Assembly (NCBI GenBank): GCA_917880885.1
Contig: OU862913.1
Location: forward strand, 44,549,460 to 44,613,459
Length of the DNA stretch: 64,000 nucleotides
Reading direction: 5' to 3'
Source of the DNA: Limnephilus marmoratus
Taxonomy: Eukaryota > Arthropoda > Insecta > Trichoptera > Limnephilidae
How positions within the stretch are numbered: position 1 is the first letter of the stretch; every line of letters begins with the position of its first letter. Below are positions 1 through 10,925 of the stretch, piece by piece. A program made the position numbers and the translations under genes. Under the pieces are notes generated by a model. It was not told the origin of the DNA. It saw nothing but the letters and a program-made list of their open reading frames with translations, and ran no database searches.

Positions 1-159
1 GCTGTTTTTTTAAATTGACGCGAGCAGGCGGTATAAAGGGGCACAAACCATGTTACACAAACCTAGCGTAGCCGCTAAACTACTTGAAAACGTAGGCTGT
101 TTTTTTAAATTGACGCGAGCAGGCGGTACAAAGGGGCACAAACCATGTTACACAAACCT
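1..159. repeat. Tandem repeat, 95-bp unit, core of the foldback family
   Basis: Two near-identical units follow each other with a 95-bp step; the second is cut short. Each holds a T-run followed by 'ttgacgcgagcaggcggta' and then 'cacaaaccatgttacacaaa'. The same words recur inside the foldback element at 23377-24066 ('cttgacgcgagtaggcg', 'cctagcgtagccgctgaac') and, more diverged, at 48444-48860 and 61444-62309. This is therefore probably the inner part of another foldback copy whose left arm lies outside the window. Confidence 0.75.
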
Positions 160-164
160 ATGGG

Positions 165-260
165 CTCTTATATGACCCGCGTATTCGCCAGGAACCTTTG
201 GAGACATTAGACGAGTTTGACAGGGATACAACGGACGAAATAAACTTGTTCGATTTATAA
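165..260 (+). CDS. Orphan coding-like tail, about 31 codons, unrecognised
   Basis: A short plus-strand frame reads LLYDPRIRQEPLETLDEFDR and onward through acidic residues to INLFDL and a TAA stop. The bias and composition look like the C-terminus of a real protein, perhaps a transposon protein, but no family is recognised. It abuts the tandem repeat on its left, so any upstream coding part is missing or separated by an insertion. Confidence 0.25.
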   Translation, partial: LLYDPRIRQEPLETLDEFDRDTTDEINLFDL

Positions 261-391
261 GGTATGTTCGATGATATTATTGTTTAATGGCAACACTTTA
301 TTTTGTGTGGTTAAAATATCTATGTTGTTTTTTCTATGGTTTTCGTACCTCGTGTGTCAGAATGTTGTCTATTTTCATGTGTTTGGTGTGT

Positions 392-672
392 GTGTATAGA
401 AAATTTTAAAGTCGTTTAATTCAGTTATTATTGCTTGCCGCCGCCTAATTCTTTCAAATTCGGATTCCCCGGCCCATAGTTAGTATAAAAATGACTAGTT
501 TGATTTTCTAGGAAACAAAATGCTTCCAAAATGGCTATTTTTCCTATGAGTGTATAAAAAATTTTAAAGTCGTTTAATTCAGTTAATATTGCTTGCCCCC
601 GCCTAATTCTTTCAGATTCGGATTCCCCGACCCCAAATTAGTATAAAAATAATTAGTTTGATTTTCTAGGAA
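392..672. repeat. Direct duplication of about 120 bp (392-514 and 550-672)
   Basis: The block running from 'gtgtatagaaaattttaaag' to 'tttgattttctaggaa' occurs twice with a step of about 158 bp and few substitutions. It lies upstream of the Myb-like gene. It may belong to the untranslated or subterminal part of the Harbinger element. No reading frame is visible in it. Confidence 0.7.
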
Positions 673-781
673 TTTCGCCCCTAAACCGAAATTATTCCCC
701 AACCGCATTTGCATGTTTTTATTGATTGCATTGTTAGTTTTAAATTAATAATAATAATGTATATTAATAATTCTTCTACAG

Positions 782-2229
782 AATAAAAGGTCTACAAGCG
801 AACAGCTGGAGTTGCTGGTGTCATGGGTCGCCGACAGGCCTTCCATGGTATCAGGAAGATGTGAGGGGCCGGATGGAAGGATAGCCAGCAAGTCGGAGTG
901 GGACGAGTTGGCCCAAACCCTGAACGCCATCAGGTTTGGAGCCAAGAAACCAGGCGAAAAATGGCAGCAAGTATGTACATAATATACCTAATAATACTTT
1001 TGAAACAAACACCTTTCTCAAAATAATCTTAATTTATCGGTTTCTGTATAATAGTTTGACCATTTATAAATTGTTTCAGACTTGGCGGGACCTAAAAGGT
1101 AATGCCAAACAGAAGGCATCGCGGCATCGAGTGGAGTTAGTTTTAATTATTGGGCGAGACGTGATTGATGGGACACCGATTTATGAGACGTTGATGGATG
1201 ACGTTGCAATTGAGGTCCTTCCTCAATTACCTGGGTCGGATGAGGAAGCTTCGTCCGCGATGCCTGGGCCGGTGCCGACAGACGTTTTGCCCGCAACGCC
1301 TGGACCGTCCGGCGTCAAAAGAAAGGCCTCCGACAAAGATCTTTGTAAGTACTAACAATGAAATTTCTTAGGGTGAATGGGAATAATTTTATGAAAAAAC
1401 TAACCAACTAACCATCACACCGTTTCACCGCAGGCGTAGGCAGAGAGGACAGACCGCCAACCAACTTGGCACACATACATATATCATCTCATATTACTCT
1501 CCTATTATTCTACTCTTAACATGGCCCGTCTCAAGTATCTGATTCACTTGATTGTGCCATGTCTTCCTCGGGCTTCCCTGACTTCTTCTACCATTCACAT
1601 TTGTGTCACATATTCTTCTTACACCACTTTCTTAATTCATTCTCCCAAACATACATGGCCCTCTACATGCCCAAACCATCTGAGGGTCCCTCTTAATCTT
1701 ACTCATTACGCTTCCATCAGCCTTGCATTCTTTGCGGATCTCCACAGTTCTCACACGATCATACATGGTGGGATCTCGTTTCAACAGCATTCAGTCTGCT
1801 TTTATCATTCCTCTGCCAGTTCCATGCCTCACTGCCATACATCAGGGTGGGTACCGGACTCCATTGTGGACTGCTAGCTTCGCTTCTTTTAATATTTTTT
1901 TTATTAGCGCCAACGGCATTCAATCCTCCATTAATAGTGTTACCTGCATTTACCCTTCTTTCAATATCCCTCTCAGCCTTCCCATCTCGTGATGTTATGA
2001 TATTATGTATTATTAATATTTTACTTTCAGTTACTAAAAGAGCCTTGATGGAGAGGTTTGTGATAGCGGAGGAGGAAAAAATGCAAACCAGAGGGAGAAA
2101 AACATAAACGAGAGGGAGAAGCTCCTTCACCTTCACAACAAGCACAAATGGGAGAAAGTGGAAGAGTTCGGTTCGGTGCGGTTGCTGGCCAGCATGGCCG
2201 CACAGATGCAAAATTCAGAGAGGCGCTGA
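782..2229 (+). pseudogene. Myb/SANT-like DNA-binding protein of a PIF/Harbinger element, three exons, decayed
   Basis: Exon 1 (782-970) follows a 'ttcttctacag' acceptor and ends at a GTATGT donor. Exon 2 (1080-1344) starts after 'ttgtttcag' and ends at GTAAGT. Exon 3 starts at 2031 after 'ttactttcag'. Joining exons 1 and 2 keeps the frame and gives a Myb_DNA-bind_5-type domain: EQLELLVSWVADRPSM, then SEWDELAQTLNAI, then KPGEKWQQTWRDLKGNAKQK. The spaced tryptophans are typical of the DNA-binding partner ORF of Harbinger transposons. Exon 2 continues into a proline-rich acidic linker and KRKASDKDL. Exon 3 encodes a charged helical stretch (ALMERFVIAEEEKMQ) and stops at 2107. A one-base shift would carry the frame to 2229 (EREKLLHLHNKHKWEKVEEF), so the copy looks frameshifted. 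The first exon has no start codon in view. Intron 2 carries a reversed LINE fragment. The partner transposase lies to the right on the minus strand. Confidence 0.65.
1397..1879 (-). mobile_element. RTE-like LINE fragment (ORF2 C-terminus), in intron 2 of the Myb-like gene
   Basis: On the minus strand the region reads TLMYGSEAWNWQRNDKSRLN, then VRTVEIRKECKADGS, then NGRRSQGSPRKTWHNQVNQI, with several frame breaks. This is the familiar C-terminal region of RTE/CR1-type LINE polyproteins, ending in an SRGRPRKTW-like motif. A close relative in the opposite direction lies at 47548-47812. The piece is 5' truncated and non-coding. Confidence 0.7.
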
Positions 2230-2492
2230 TAGCAGAGCTTTAAAGGAAAGTTTAAGATATAATTTATTTATTTACTATTTTGTAAGCCCATGGGGCTTTT
2301 ACATTTATTTATTTATTTGTTTGTTTACGCCTTGATGTCTTTTACATGTAAAGTAAATTGTACAGGAGCATTATAACAAGTATATAGTACATAAAATAAT
2401 AAACAGAGCATGACAGACATAAGTAGGCACAACACAAGTAGGTATGAGTATTCAATAGCATAATTTATGTGAGTGTAGGAAGTAAACATGTA
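2230..2492. other. AT-rich stretch, no gene seen
   Basis: It contains a TTTA/TTTG microsatellite-like tract near 2305-2325 and no supported coding region. Confidence 0.6.
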
Positions 2493-2648
2493 CAGTATTT
2501 TAAAAGCAAGATGGCGCTGTCTTCTAAAACATTGTGTTCTACACTACACGCCAGTAATGGCAGGGAAGATAGCCAATGCATGTTCTTTTCTTCATAATAT
2601 GGCCATTGAAGCTCAAATGCCAGAACCGAGGATGTGATCATTGAAGAA
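2493..2648 (+). pseudogene. Inverted duplicate of the Harbinger transposase last exon
   Basis: The plus strand carries about 155 bp matching the C-terminal transposase exon found on the minus strand at 4165-2770 (words such as 'ggcagggaagatagccaatg' and 'cataatatggccattgaagc'). It encodes the same MAGKIANACxxLHNMAIEA segment with small indels. The two copies face each other about 150 bp apart. This copy reads straight through the point where the minus-strand copy is split by the hAT element at 2920, so it works as an empty-site reference. Confidence 0.75.
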
Positions 2649-2919
2649 ATAAGAATGAATTGGATTAAAAAAAAGAATGAACTTGGATAGATGGTTGGAG
2701 GTATTTAAATTTGGCGATTGAGAGTCTCAACAAGCTCTCGTTGAGTTATCCGTCCTTGCCTGAGGTTATCTATCGTTGTGTTGATCGATAACATTAACCA
2801 CTTCTCTAAAATCATCTTCAATGATCACATCCTCTGGTTCTGGCATATGAGCTTCAATGGCCATATTATGAAGAACAGCACATGCATTGGCTATCTTCCC
2901 TGCCATTATTGGCGTATAG

Positions 2920-4112
2920 CAAGGCCGTAGCCAGAGAAAAATTTCGGGGGGGGTTTTGTTTGGTGGAACAGTGTTTATAGTCGAGTCGGTGGGGGGGTAA
3001 CCGTGCAAAAGGTCATGTAGTAGCGATTATGATATATTGTTTAGATTGGGACTCTAACGAAAATTATAAGTCTAATATATAAACACAAATTTACGAGACA
3101 AAACTCAAGTTTTCTTGATCAATTTTGTAAGAACATACAATAAATCATTTTAACGTTTTTCCATTGGTGGATTGAAATTAACGACAAACCGTTTAGTCTT
3201 TAGTCGGGATTTCTGAGACGTTTCAGAGAACAGAAAGTCTTTTCAGGGGTACGTGCAGGTACATGTGGAAACAGGCAGATCCAAGAAATCCGTTTTAAAT
3301 GTCGGTTTATTTTTAGGTTATTTTTTTGGCGTTATCAAGCTATGTAGTATTTTATTATTTTTTTATTGTATGCTTGAGGAAAAAGGTTTCCTCCCAAATT
3401 CATTATATAAAAGGACGGTGTTTTTTTAAATTTAGATTTTTTTTTAATTTCTCTACATTTTGATAAGATTTTTTTTTTCTTTTTTTTTTCCACATTTGAA
3501 TCTTAAAATATGGCATTTTTTAATATAAACGTATATTTTAAATACACAAATCTAAAAGGTAATTTTATTTAATTTTCATAAATAGTATTTGTTTTTACGA
3601 CATCTTCAAAAATAAGAAATATATAAAACATTCAAAAATTGGAAAATTCCAAAATTCGTTCAAAAATCATTAACAAAACATTTGTACACATGAGACAAAC
3701 TACCCTCTCAGGCTATGTAAACAATATAGGTATATTTCTTTCTATGAACAATTTTATAATTAGTATTTTTTTCACATACACTCTCGTTTATCAATTGAAT
3801 AAAATTTTCACGGGGTTTTTTAGTAAGGCTGATATCTTTTAGATCTGGATGTCTCACACTCACACAGATCTACATTTGTTCTTATCTTGTGGTGAAATAT
3901 CAGTAGTTTCGTCAAACAAGGACTGAAAAACATTTTGCAGAATTCAATCTTTGAACCAGTTTTTTCTGGACAATTTCACTACAAATTGAAAAAGGTTCAT
4001 TTTGTACAGTCGGGCGTGCGTCGGTGTCGTTTAACATCATATTTTCAGTGTGCTTTATTAGATTTCGGGGGGGGATCAATCCCCCCTGATCCCCCCCCTG
4101 GCTACGGCCTTG
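2920..4112. mobile_element. Non-autonomous hAT element, TIR CAAGGCCGTAGCCAG, 1193 bp
   Basis: The ends are 15-bp inverted repeats (CAAGGCCGTAGCCAG and its complement). An exact 8-bp target duplication GCGTATAG lies at 2912-2919 and 4113-4120; eight bases is the hAT signature. The insertion splits the last transposase exon, and the host frame rejoins when the element and one duplication are removed. Subterminal G-runs and C-runs occur on both sides (2946-2953, 4070-4097). No transposase remains inside. The interior is very AT-rich. Confidence 0.9.
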
Positions 4113-4551
4113 GCGTATAGTGTAGAACACAATGTTTTAAGAGACAGCGCCATCTTGCTTTTAAAATACCAAAGCAGCCTTCTATGCAATTTCTGACTCC
4201 GCATTGCATTTTGGTATAGTGGTCCTCTGGTGATCCCGGTGCCGCATTTAAAATTGGAGTCATCATGCTTCATGCTGAGTCTCCTGAAATATTTAAATTA
4301 TTTTTAAACAATTTATTTTTTAAAACAAATATAAATAAAAATTGCAAACTTTAACAAATATTTATGTATACATAAAAGAAATTTACTATAGTAAAATTAT
4401 AGAATAATAGTATGATATATTATATGACTGTATGATAAGCTATTCTGTATACATTTCAATAAACGAAATATTTATTTACCATGAGAGCATTCATCGAATG
4501 GAAACCTTTTCGGTTAAAGTATGCCTCTTCATGTTCCTTCGATCTAATCAT

Positions 4552-5430
4552 CAGTGGCGGCCAGCCCTAAGGTGCGGCGGTGCAACGCACTCCCAAAATT
4601 TCTGCCAATCTAAAAATTCCCGAGCACCAAAAAACATACTATATTTCCGACACGCCTCATCACAAATCATAATACACACTTCGGTTATAATGCATACATA
4701 ATATAGGTGTCTATGTATACCCGCTCGCTTAACAGATACTGAGATAACAGAAGCAGAACGTTTTGTTCCTATATTCAGGCCGGGAGTACGTTTGCCAAAG
4801 CGATCACAGAATCGAGGAGAATCCTTACACAATTCTCCATGAGCTATAATCGTGGGTAGGTATATCTGGTATAATCCTTTGCAAATTTAAATAACCCGTG
4901 ATTGCCGATCCGGGAATTTCCACCATGTCAAAAGGACCGTTTGTTCAGTAGCATCTTAATTGGGGACGCGGTCGTGTCATTTTATTATTGGTATTGTGTG
5001 TTTAAATTAAGATCTACTCTTTCTTAGTCAATGTTCCGCTCAGCATCGACCATTTCTTATCTCTACAGCATACCAACCAACATAAACAATGAGACCCGTT
5101 GTGACAGGTCGCAGGTCAATACGCCATTGTTATTAGTTTTTTAGATGAGTCGGGAAGAGTAAAAAATGAGTTCCATTATTAATGTTCATTTTATAAAAAA
5201 CAATGCGCTGAACTTAGAAAAACGATTAGAAACTAAAAATAGTGGCCCACCACGGCCCATTTTAAATAGTAAACAAGAGTGCAAGTTAAAAACAAAAGAG
5301 ACAACGGAGAATCGACCTAACCTGCAAATAGGTAAGATTTTTTTCATAATTAAATTCATTTTAATTAGGGTAGGTATATGTACAAGATTTTTAGCGCACT
5401 ACCGATATTTGTGAGCATCAGCCGCCACTG
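4552..5430. mobile_element. Deleted hAT element, TIR CAGTGGCGGC, 879 bp
   Basis: Terminal CAGTGGCGGC and its complement are bounded by the exact 8-bp duplication CTAATCAT (4544-4551, 5431-5438). It sits in the Harbinger transposase exon directly after the IDGTHIAMI segment, whose frame continues on the far side. A 5166-5414 plus-strand frame (KRLETKNSGPPRPILNSKQ) resembles the N-terminal part of hAT/ZMYM-like transposases, but the catalytic domain is gone. Relatives with the same ends lie at 22610-24265 and 47264-48392. Confidence 0.9.
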
Positions 5431-5515
5431 CTAATCATGGCTATGTGGGTTCCGTCTATACACCCAATACTCCGGGAAAATGATATTTCTCATAAAATCT
5501 GAAATATATTCAATT

Positions 5516-6321
5516 TGAATGCATAAAATAGATATAGGTACTAAACTTTCAATATAGTTTTTTTAAAAAAATTTTTTGTTATTGTTTCAGAAAAACAAGC
5601 TGAGAGCTGCCCTTGTCGAATGGGAGATTTTTGCTGCTAGGCAGAGTTGGTGTCCATTTTGTAATACCATTTCTCCTTTACAATATGTTTTCTAAATGTG
5701 TATTTAATGTAGCATTTTTTTATTTCAAATGAGGAATAGGGTGCAATCACTTTTTTTTATAGACAAAAACATGCTATCACTGGATGAGGACCAAGAACAG
5801 TGGAAATACTGTGGAAATTCAGTGGGCTGTTCATATATGTATAACTATTTCATTTTTTGTACACACATATTCTCTGAATGGCTATGCTTTTCTTAAGCTT
5901 ACTAAAAATATAACGTTTTGTTTGATTAGAATGAATATTGTATTTTTATAACACTGTCATTGCAATATACATGTAATTGCTATTGTTACTATGTATTTCT
6001 CCTTTATTATATGTGCTCTAAATGTGTAATCTTCTCATAATATATTGCTAACTGTTTTAAAGAGACTTAAGTTTTTCTCTATGTACAAAATATAAAATAA
6101 GATACTACATTCATCATTTTTGTTGTTTTTGTTTTATTATTATTATTATTGTGCCTCCCTTCGACTTCAATAGAGACGACATGCTATAAAATTAATATTA
6201 CTGTAATCTTTAAGTTAGACCGTTCTTCGCTTAAATTTCCAAAACCACACTGTGTTTCATCATCATTATGAAATTCAAGTAAGTGTACAAAAGACAGCAA
6301 AGGTAAAAGGGTTAGAACCAA
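5516..6321. other. AT-rich intron-like stretch of the Harbinger element
   Basis: It lies between transposase exons (b) and (c). Only A/T-rich sequence and a short ATT microsatellite near 6135-6155 are visible. No gene is supported. Confidence 0.5.
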
Positions 6322-6682
6322 ATTATTTATTTATTTATTAACGGTATAAATATACCATAAATACATATTACCTACATGTCACAAAATATTAATTGTACTT
6401 AAGAAATAATTAAAAAAAAGGGTATATAAGTTAATTGTGGCATTTGGTTAAGAAATGACACAATGAGCTACAATTACATACAATACTATAGTAAGTATAA
6501 ATAAAATTAATACTGATTGAAAATATATGATAGAATAGCCTTCTTATAACCTAGCTTCCGTGCAGTTAAATAGATCCGCCACATCTGCGTATCTATTACT
6601 AACTTCATGTAATCTAGGTAGAAGCAAGTTTTTCGTGTACTCGGTCCTGTTGGCACTAAGTAGGTGGTGACATTGGTTTCCA
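6322..6682 (-). mobile_element. LINE 3' end with ORF2 C-terminus and AAAT tail
   Basis: The minus strand of 6682-6557 reads HHLLSANRTEYTKNLLLPRL, then HEVSNRYADVADLFN, then a stop. This is the kind of C-terminal tail found in jockey/R1-type ORF2 proteins. It is followed by about 230 bp of 3' UTR ending in an AAAT-rich tail near 6325. It is strongly 5' truncated. Confidence 0.5.
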
Positions 6683-6696
6683 TTCAAATCTACATG

Positions 6697-6975
6697 AAAA
6701 AACCCTTGACTCTGTGCAGAAACAGGTGGTCCCTTTGAAAGATTCTCCTAACTTAACAAGCAGATTGCAATCTTTAGAGCACAGGCGTCGGGTGGGAATG
6801 CTATACTTGTTCTACCGTTATTTTATTGGAAGATGCTCCGAGGAACTAGTGTCATTGATCCCTTCGGTACCGGTGCATAGTCGGGAAACAAGCCAAAAGC
6901 GCGCCCAACACGGTTGACATTTGTCACATGAGAACGGATCGCTTCTTCGACTCGTTCTCGAGTTCAACCGAGATG
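6697..6975 (+). mobile_element. LINE-C fragment (ORF2 near-C-terminal region)
   Basis: About 280 bp closely matching part of the LINE at 55935-56690, starting at 'cccttgactctgtgcagaaa'. Conceptually it encodes LTSRLQSLEHRRRVGMLYLF and then EELVSLIPSVPVHSRET, a motif set typical of the region after the reverse transcriptase. Frameshifts are present. It lies in an intron of the Harbinger transposase. Confidence 0.75.
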
Positions 6976-7473
6976 AAATATTACATAAAATAATTATATA
7001 TTAGCCTATCATCTGAATATGCCACAAAATATAATAAATCAGAACATACCCTTGTTTCACAGCATTTCTTTCTTGCTGCGTTCCTGGGAACTTTACGTGC
7101 CTACGCATGATTAGGTTTATAGCCGACACTATTTCATGCATGTATCTGCTAACCGTTTGTTGTGAAACGCTACAGTGGAAGTCGTTTCCCACAAGTTTCT
7201 GGTATGACCCTGTAGCTAGGAAAGACAAAGTTGTTAGAACCTGAAACATAAAAAAATATTTGTTCATATGAAGCAGATACTTAAGGAATATGCTGTTAAT
7301 TTTCAGGATTGGGGTTTCACATTGAAAGGAAAAATGATAAAATAAATAATGTATTCACTTTAAGCTCCAGAGGGGCACTCCGGTTGTTCTCCTAGGTACA
7401 GGGAGTAACGGCCTCAACTCGTCACACAACGCTTTGAAGAGGTCCTCCGACAGGCGGTAGTGAGCAATAAATA

Positions 7474-7893
7474 CGACCTCCGTAGTCCAGTGGATAAGAC
7501 TCTTGACTCACATTCCGGAGGTCGCGGGTTCGAACCCGGCATCCGCAAATAAAGTTTATTTGATTAATTTGTGTTATTTCACAATTAATTCATATAAAAA
7601 TAATATATAGTATATTTGCGGCATGTTCCAGAGTGGAAGATACTATCAGTATCGCCCTGGTGTAAGACCACCATTCAGAATTGAAACGTTGCTTGAAAAT
7701 GGCTTTAGCCGTGTTTAGTGACCAGATCTGAATAGCCAGGTACTTCCCAACCTTCCTTTTCCCCACCTCCTCCCCCTCCCCACTACCTTCAGCCTCACAA
7801 CATACCCCAATTGGGGATGCCATAGTCTCACTGGCTCCAGACGGGAGCAGTTGAGATTCTTGTGCGGTATTCACTGTAAAAAAAAAAAAAAAT
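7474..7893 (+). mobile_element. SINE-A, full length, tRNA-derived head and poly-A tail
   Basis: The head has a pol III A box 'tagtccagtgg' (7483-7493) and B box 'ggttcgaaccc' (7527-7537). The body contains the family words 'cagtatcgccctggtgtaag', 'ctttagccgtgttt' and 'ccccaattggggatgcc', and it ends in a 16-base A-run. It is inserted in the first recognised Harbinger transposase exon. Removing it joins the frame between ETLF and IAHYRLSEDL. The element is about 420 bp, long for a SINE. Confidence 0.9.
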
Positions 7894-8023
7894 AATGTTT
7901 CCGGAATGCTCATTGGGTTTGACAGATCCCTCAACTGTCTTCTTTGGGCTGCCTCTACCCTGTTCTCGTCTTCGAGAAAAATTCGCAAAACAAATTGCAG
8001 GCGAAAATAACCTTTCTGTGTGG

Positions 8024-8756
8024 CTGAAATATAACACATAAATTATGATAAGACTGCAACAGGCCCGTACCCATTTGGTACATAGCATTCAAATTCTAAT
8101 TTTCTTAATAAACTAGATAAGTATCCCTCTGCCCTTTGATGTTTGGAAAGTTTCGCTTCGATCGAAATACGCACAAAACACTTAAATAACCCAAACTAAG
8201 AACCTATTTTGTGCAAATACATAGTTGTCAGCTGTAGGAATTGCTAAAAGGAAGTGTAATTTAATTACGATAATAATTATGAATAAGTGCCTAAAAGTAC
8301 GGCAACCCATTTGAGGTATCGTTTAATTCCAAATAAATCATATTACTTACCTTTTAAAACAAGAAATTCGAATAGGTATATTAATTTATAGAAATGTGTC
8401 ATTAGACGAAATGTCAAAGGTTTCATAAAACGGAGGTCCTCCGACCCAGCTTGAGAAACCCGAAATTTATACGACTGAGTTTCACAAACGGCGATAGGGA
8501 GTACCAAAAATGACAATACAGGGACGTAACCGGGCGTCGCTGTGAGAAGCAAACACATAACTTTTAGTTTGTAACTTTCGGGTTTCCGACTGATAAAGAG
8601 TGTCAATTTTGCGAAACTGACAAACAACTGTCAAAATACGAGTGTGAAACACAGATATTGGCGGTTACGTAAGATAGAGAGTAGGCCCTCTGGTGCACTT
8701 CAGAGACTAAGAGAGTAAAACTACTAAGAATTGGCTATTGGCGATTTTTTTTCAGT
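8024..8756. other. Unassigned stretch right of the Harbinger transposase
   Basis: This should hold the right end of the Harbinger element, but no terminal inverted repeat could be paired with the left side. No coding region is supported. Confidence 0.4.
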
Positions 8757-8953
8757 TTCGTCCTGGTGTAAGACCACCATTAAACCATCTGGAGCCAGTG
8801 AGTCTACGGCATCCCCAATTGTGGTATCTTGCGGGATTGAAGGTAGTGGGGACGAGGAGATGGGAAAGAGGAAAGTTAGGAAAAACCTGGTTACATAAAT
8901 CTTGTCACCAATCACGGTTAAAGCCATTTCAAGAAACGTTTCAATTCTGAGGT
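8757..8953 (-). mobile_element. SINE-A derivative, chimeric 3' end
   Basis: Reversed SINE-A body from 'ctggagccagtgag' to 'acgtttcaattctgag'. Instead of the normal tail it begins with 'cctggtgtaagaccaccatt', a piece of the SINE's own 5' body in the opposite direction. The same junction appears in the copy at 9733-10163, so it is an inherited structure and not a one-off rearrangement. Confidence 0.7.
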
Positions 8954-9732
8954 TTCCAAAACCAATACCGGTTCAGTCGCGGTAGCGACAATTTACATTT
9001 TAAATGTAAAAATTAGTTAATTGCAAAAACAAAAATTGTTCAAAAATCTAGATAAAATAATCTTTCTGATGTGTATATTAGAAATAAATAATTTTATTCT
9101 CAAAATGCCACAATGAAAATTATACTGAAAGTTCCTATAAGAACTAGCACTGACGAAATCTTCAACAATCTTAACATCATGTCAATTAAACAACTATATT
9201 CTAAAACTATACTCATTTACATTCATAAGTACAAAACCCAAGAAATAACAACTAGAAACACTAGATCTCATGGTCAAAAACATATCCAACAAGTAACTAC
9301 TAACACAACATTTGGGCAAAAAAGCTTCTTATATTATGGCATTAAACTCTACGATTAAATACCACTCTCACTCAACATTATAACATTTAAATTTCAAATA
9401 AAAAGCTGGATACTAAATATAGGGAGATCAAAAATTGAAATTATACTGATATCAAATACAGACTAAAACCAAATCTAGTAATCTGAATTATAAAAAAAAC
9501 CACTATCTTATTTACTTTATAATTATTTAAAAAAAAAAATACTACATGATATATGTTATGTTATGTCTAATTCATATCAATTTCTTATAATTAAATTATA
9601 ATATGTAAATGAAATCCTCAGCACGGGAGATCCCAGTGAGGATATCATTATCTCTACTGTTACTAAGAAATGAAGACAATAAATCATTATTATTATTATA
9701 TTTGTGGCTCCTTCTTGAGAAGAAGACAATGT

Positions 9733-10163
9733 CAGTATCGCCCTGGTGTAAGACCACCATTCAACCATCTGGAGCCAGTGAGTCTATGGCATCCCCAATT
9801 GGGGTATATTGCGGGATCGAAGTTAGTGGGGATGAGAAGGAGATGGGAAAGTGGGGAAGAACATGGTTATATAAATCTGGTCACCTAAAACGACTAGAGT
9901 CATAAACATTTCAATTCTAAATGGCGATCTTACACCAGGGAGATACTGAGAGTATCTTACACTCTGAAACGTGCCAAAAATATGCCTTATTTTATTTTGA
10001 GTTATTAAATTGTGAAATTATACAGATTAGTCAAATTTAAAAAAAAAACCGCTTGGAGATCATGTAAAAAAAAATATTAGCTCAACTTGGCGATTTGAAC
10101 CCGTGACCTCATGATTGCAATTCGAGAGCCTTACATCTCGACCACGGATACCGTCAAGGTAGA
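9733..10163 (-). mobile_element. SINE-A derivative, head to chimeric tail, with tRNA-like head
   Basis: Reversed SINE-A. It starts with the same chimeric end as 8757 ('cgccctggtgtaagaccacc'), runs through 'ccccaattggggta' and 'cagggagatactgagagtat', and reaches the tRNA-like head near 10097-10163, where 'gatttgaacccgtgacctca' is the reversed B-box arm. Both ends of the body therefore carry inverted 'gccctggtgtaagaccacc' sequence. Confidence 0.75.
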
Positions 10164-10925
10164 CACGATGATTACGGCAGGTTCGGTTGTTGTCATCGTT
10201 ATGTTGGTGTGTATTCGAAAAAGTTTCTGTCGTTGAGAGATAGTAGGTACTGTTGTCAAAAATGTCTAATCTTTTTCACGGCATAAACGGACCTTTGAAG
10301 TAATCGGCAATATTCCAGAAGAAAGCATAAATCTCTTGTTACGTAACGGGCTGCCTAATTCATTATCAAGTTCTATGACACATTCCAAAAGTTTACATGG
10401 GATGTGTTTGTTTATAATATTTTTTCATAACAAACAAATTGTTTGTCTGTGGGTCAAGTTCGTGAACTAGTGTTATTGTTATTATTGCCTCTCGTGTGGC
10501 TCTTATTTAATTGAATGTGTTTAAACCTTTATCCGATATCTTATTATTTATTCCCTTTTTCCTCGATATATTTAATTCTTTTTTATTATTATTACGCCTT
10601 GTACGTTTTTATTCGTCCACTCAGCATAGCTAACATGATAGCCAACGTCCGTTGAACGGACAGGGAACAAGAAGAAGTTTTATGCATTGAAAAAAAAATT
10701 TGGTTACCAACATTTATATATTTCTTAATCTTTTAATGTAATTCTAATTTTATTTTAAACATATAAGTAATTCAATTTTGTTTATCTAGTTATTTTGAAT
10801 GCAGACTAACAACATTTAATAAAAAAGCTAAGAACTATTGCTATCCATCTCAGAACAGACATCGTCTAGTAAGTCGGATAAAGTACGTACGTCTATGTAT
10901 ATAAATGTTCAATAAATAAATAAAT
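10164..10925. other. AT-rich stretch, no gene seen
   Basis: No open frame of note, no splice-supported exon and no paired ends. An ATT microsatellite lies near 10585-10597. Confidence 0.5.

Larger units (their letters stand above)
2765..8023 (-). pseudogene. PIF/Harbinger transposase (DDE_Tnp_4 type), disrupted multi-exon copy
   Basis: Exon pieces on the minus strand assemble into a HARBI1-like transposase. (a) 8023-7894 continuing at 7473-7363 encodes RRQLRDLSNPMSIPETLF then IAHYRLSEDLFKALCDELRP; the frame is continuous once the SINE between them is removed. (b) 7241-7050 encodes LTTLSFLATGSYQKLVG and SVSQQTVSRYMHEIV. (c) 5515-5431 continuing at 4551-4481 encodes FYEKYHFPGVLG, CIDGTHIAMI and RSKEHEEAYFNRKGFHSMN; it holds the first catalytic Asp (IDG) with a one-base frameshift just before it. 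(d) 4286-4121 continuing at 2911-2765 encodes MTPILNAAPGSPEDHY, CIEGCFGILKARWRC and MAGKIANACAVLHNMAIEA, including the presumed catalytic Glu. The exon expected between (c) and (d), with the second Asp, is absent. Two hAT elements and a SINE cut the exons and a LINE fragment lies in an intron, so no active enzyme is possible. Confidence 0.85.

Noticed and set aside
1..159. CRISPR-like repeat-spacer array
   Set aside because: Only two long units with no unique spacers, and the same words occur in foldback elements. The genome is eukaryotic.
1521..2211. Overlapping frames on both strands between 1.5 and 2.2 kb
   Set aside because: They are frames of a reversed LINE fragment and of intron sequence. 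Only the exon at 2031 has splice support.
7475..7546. Possible tRNA gene
   Set aside because: A and B boxes are present, but the same head recurs in about five SINE-A copies attached to a common body and poly-A tail.
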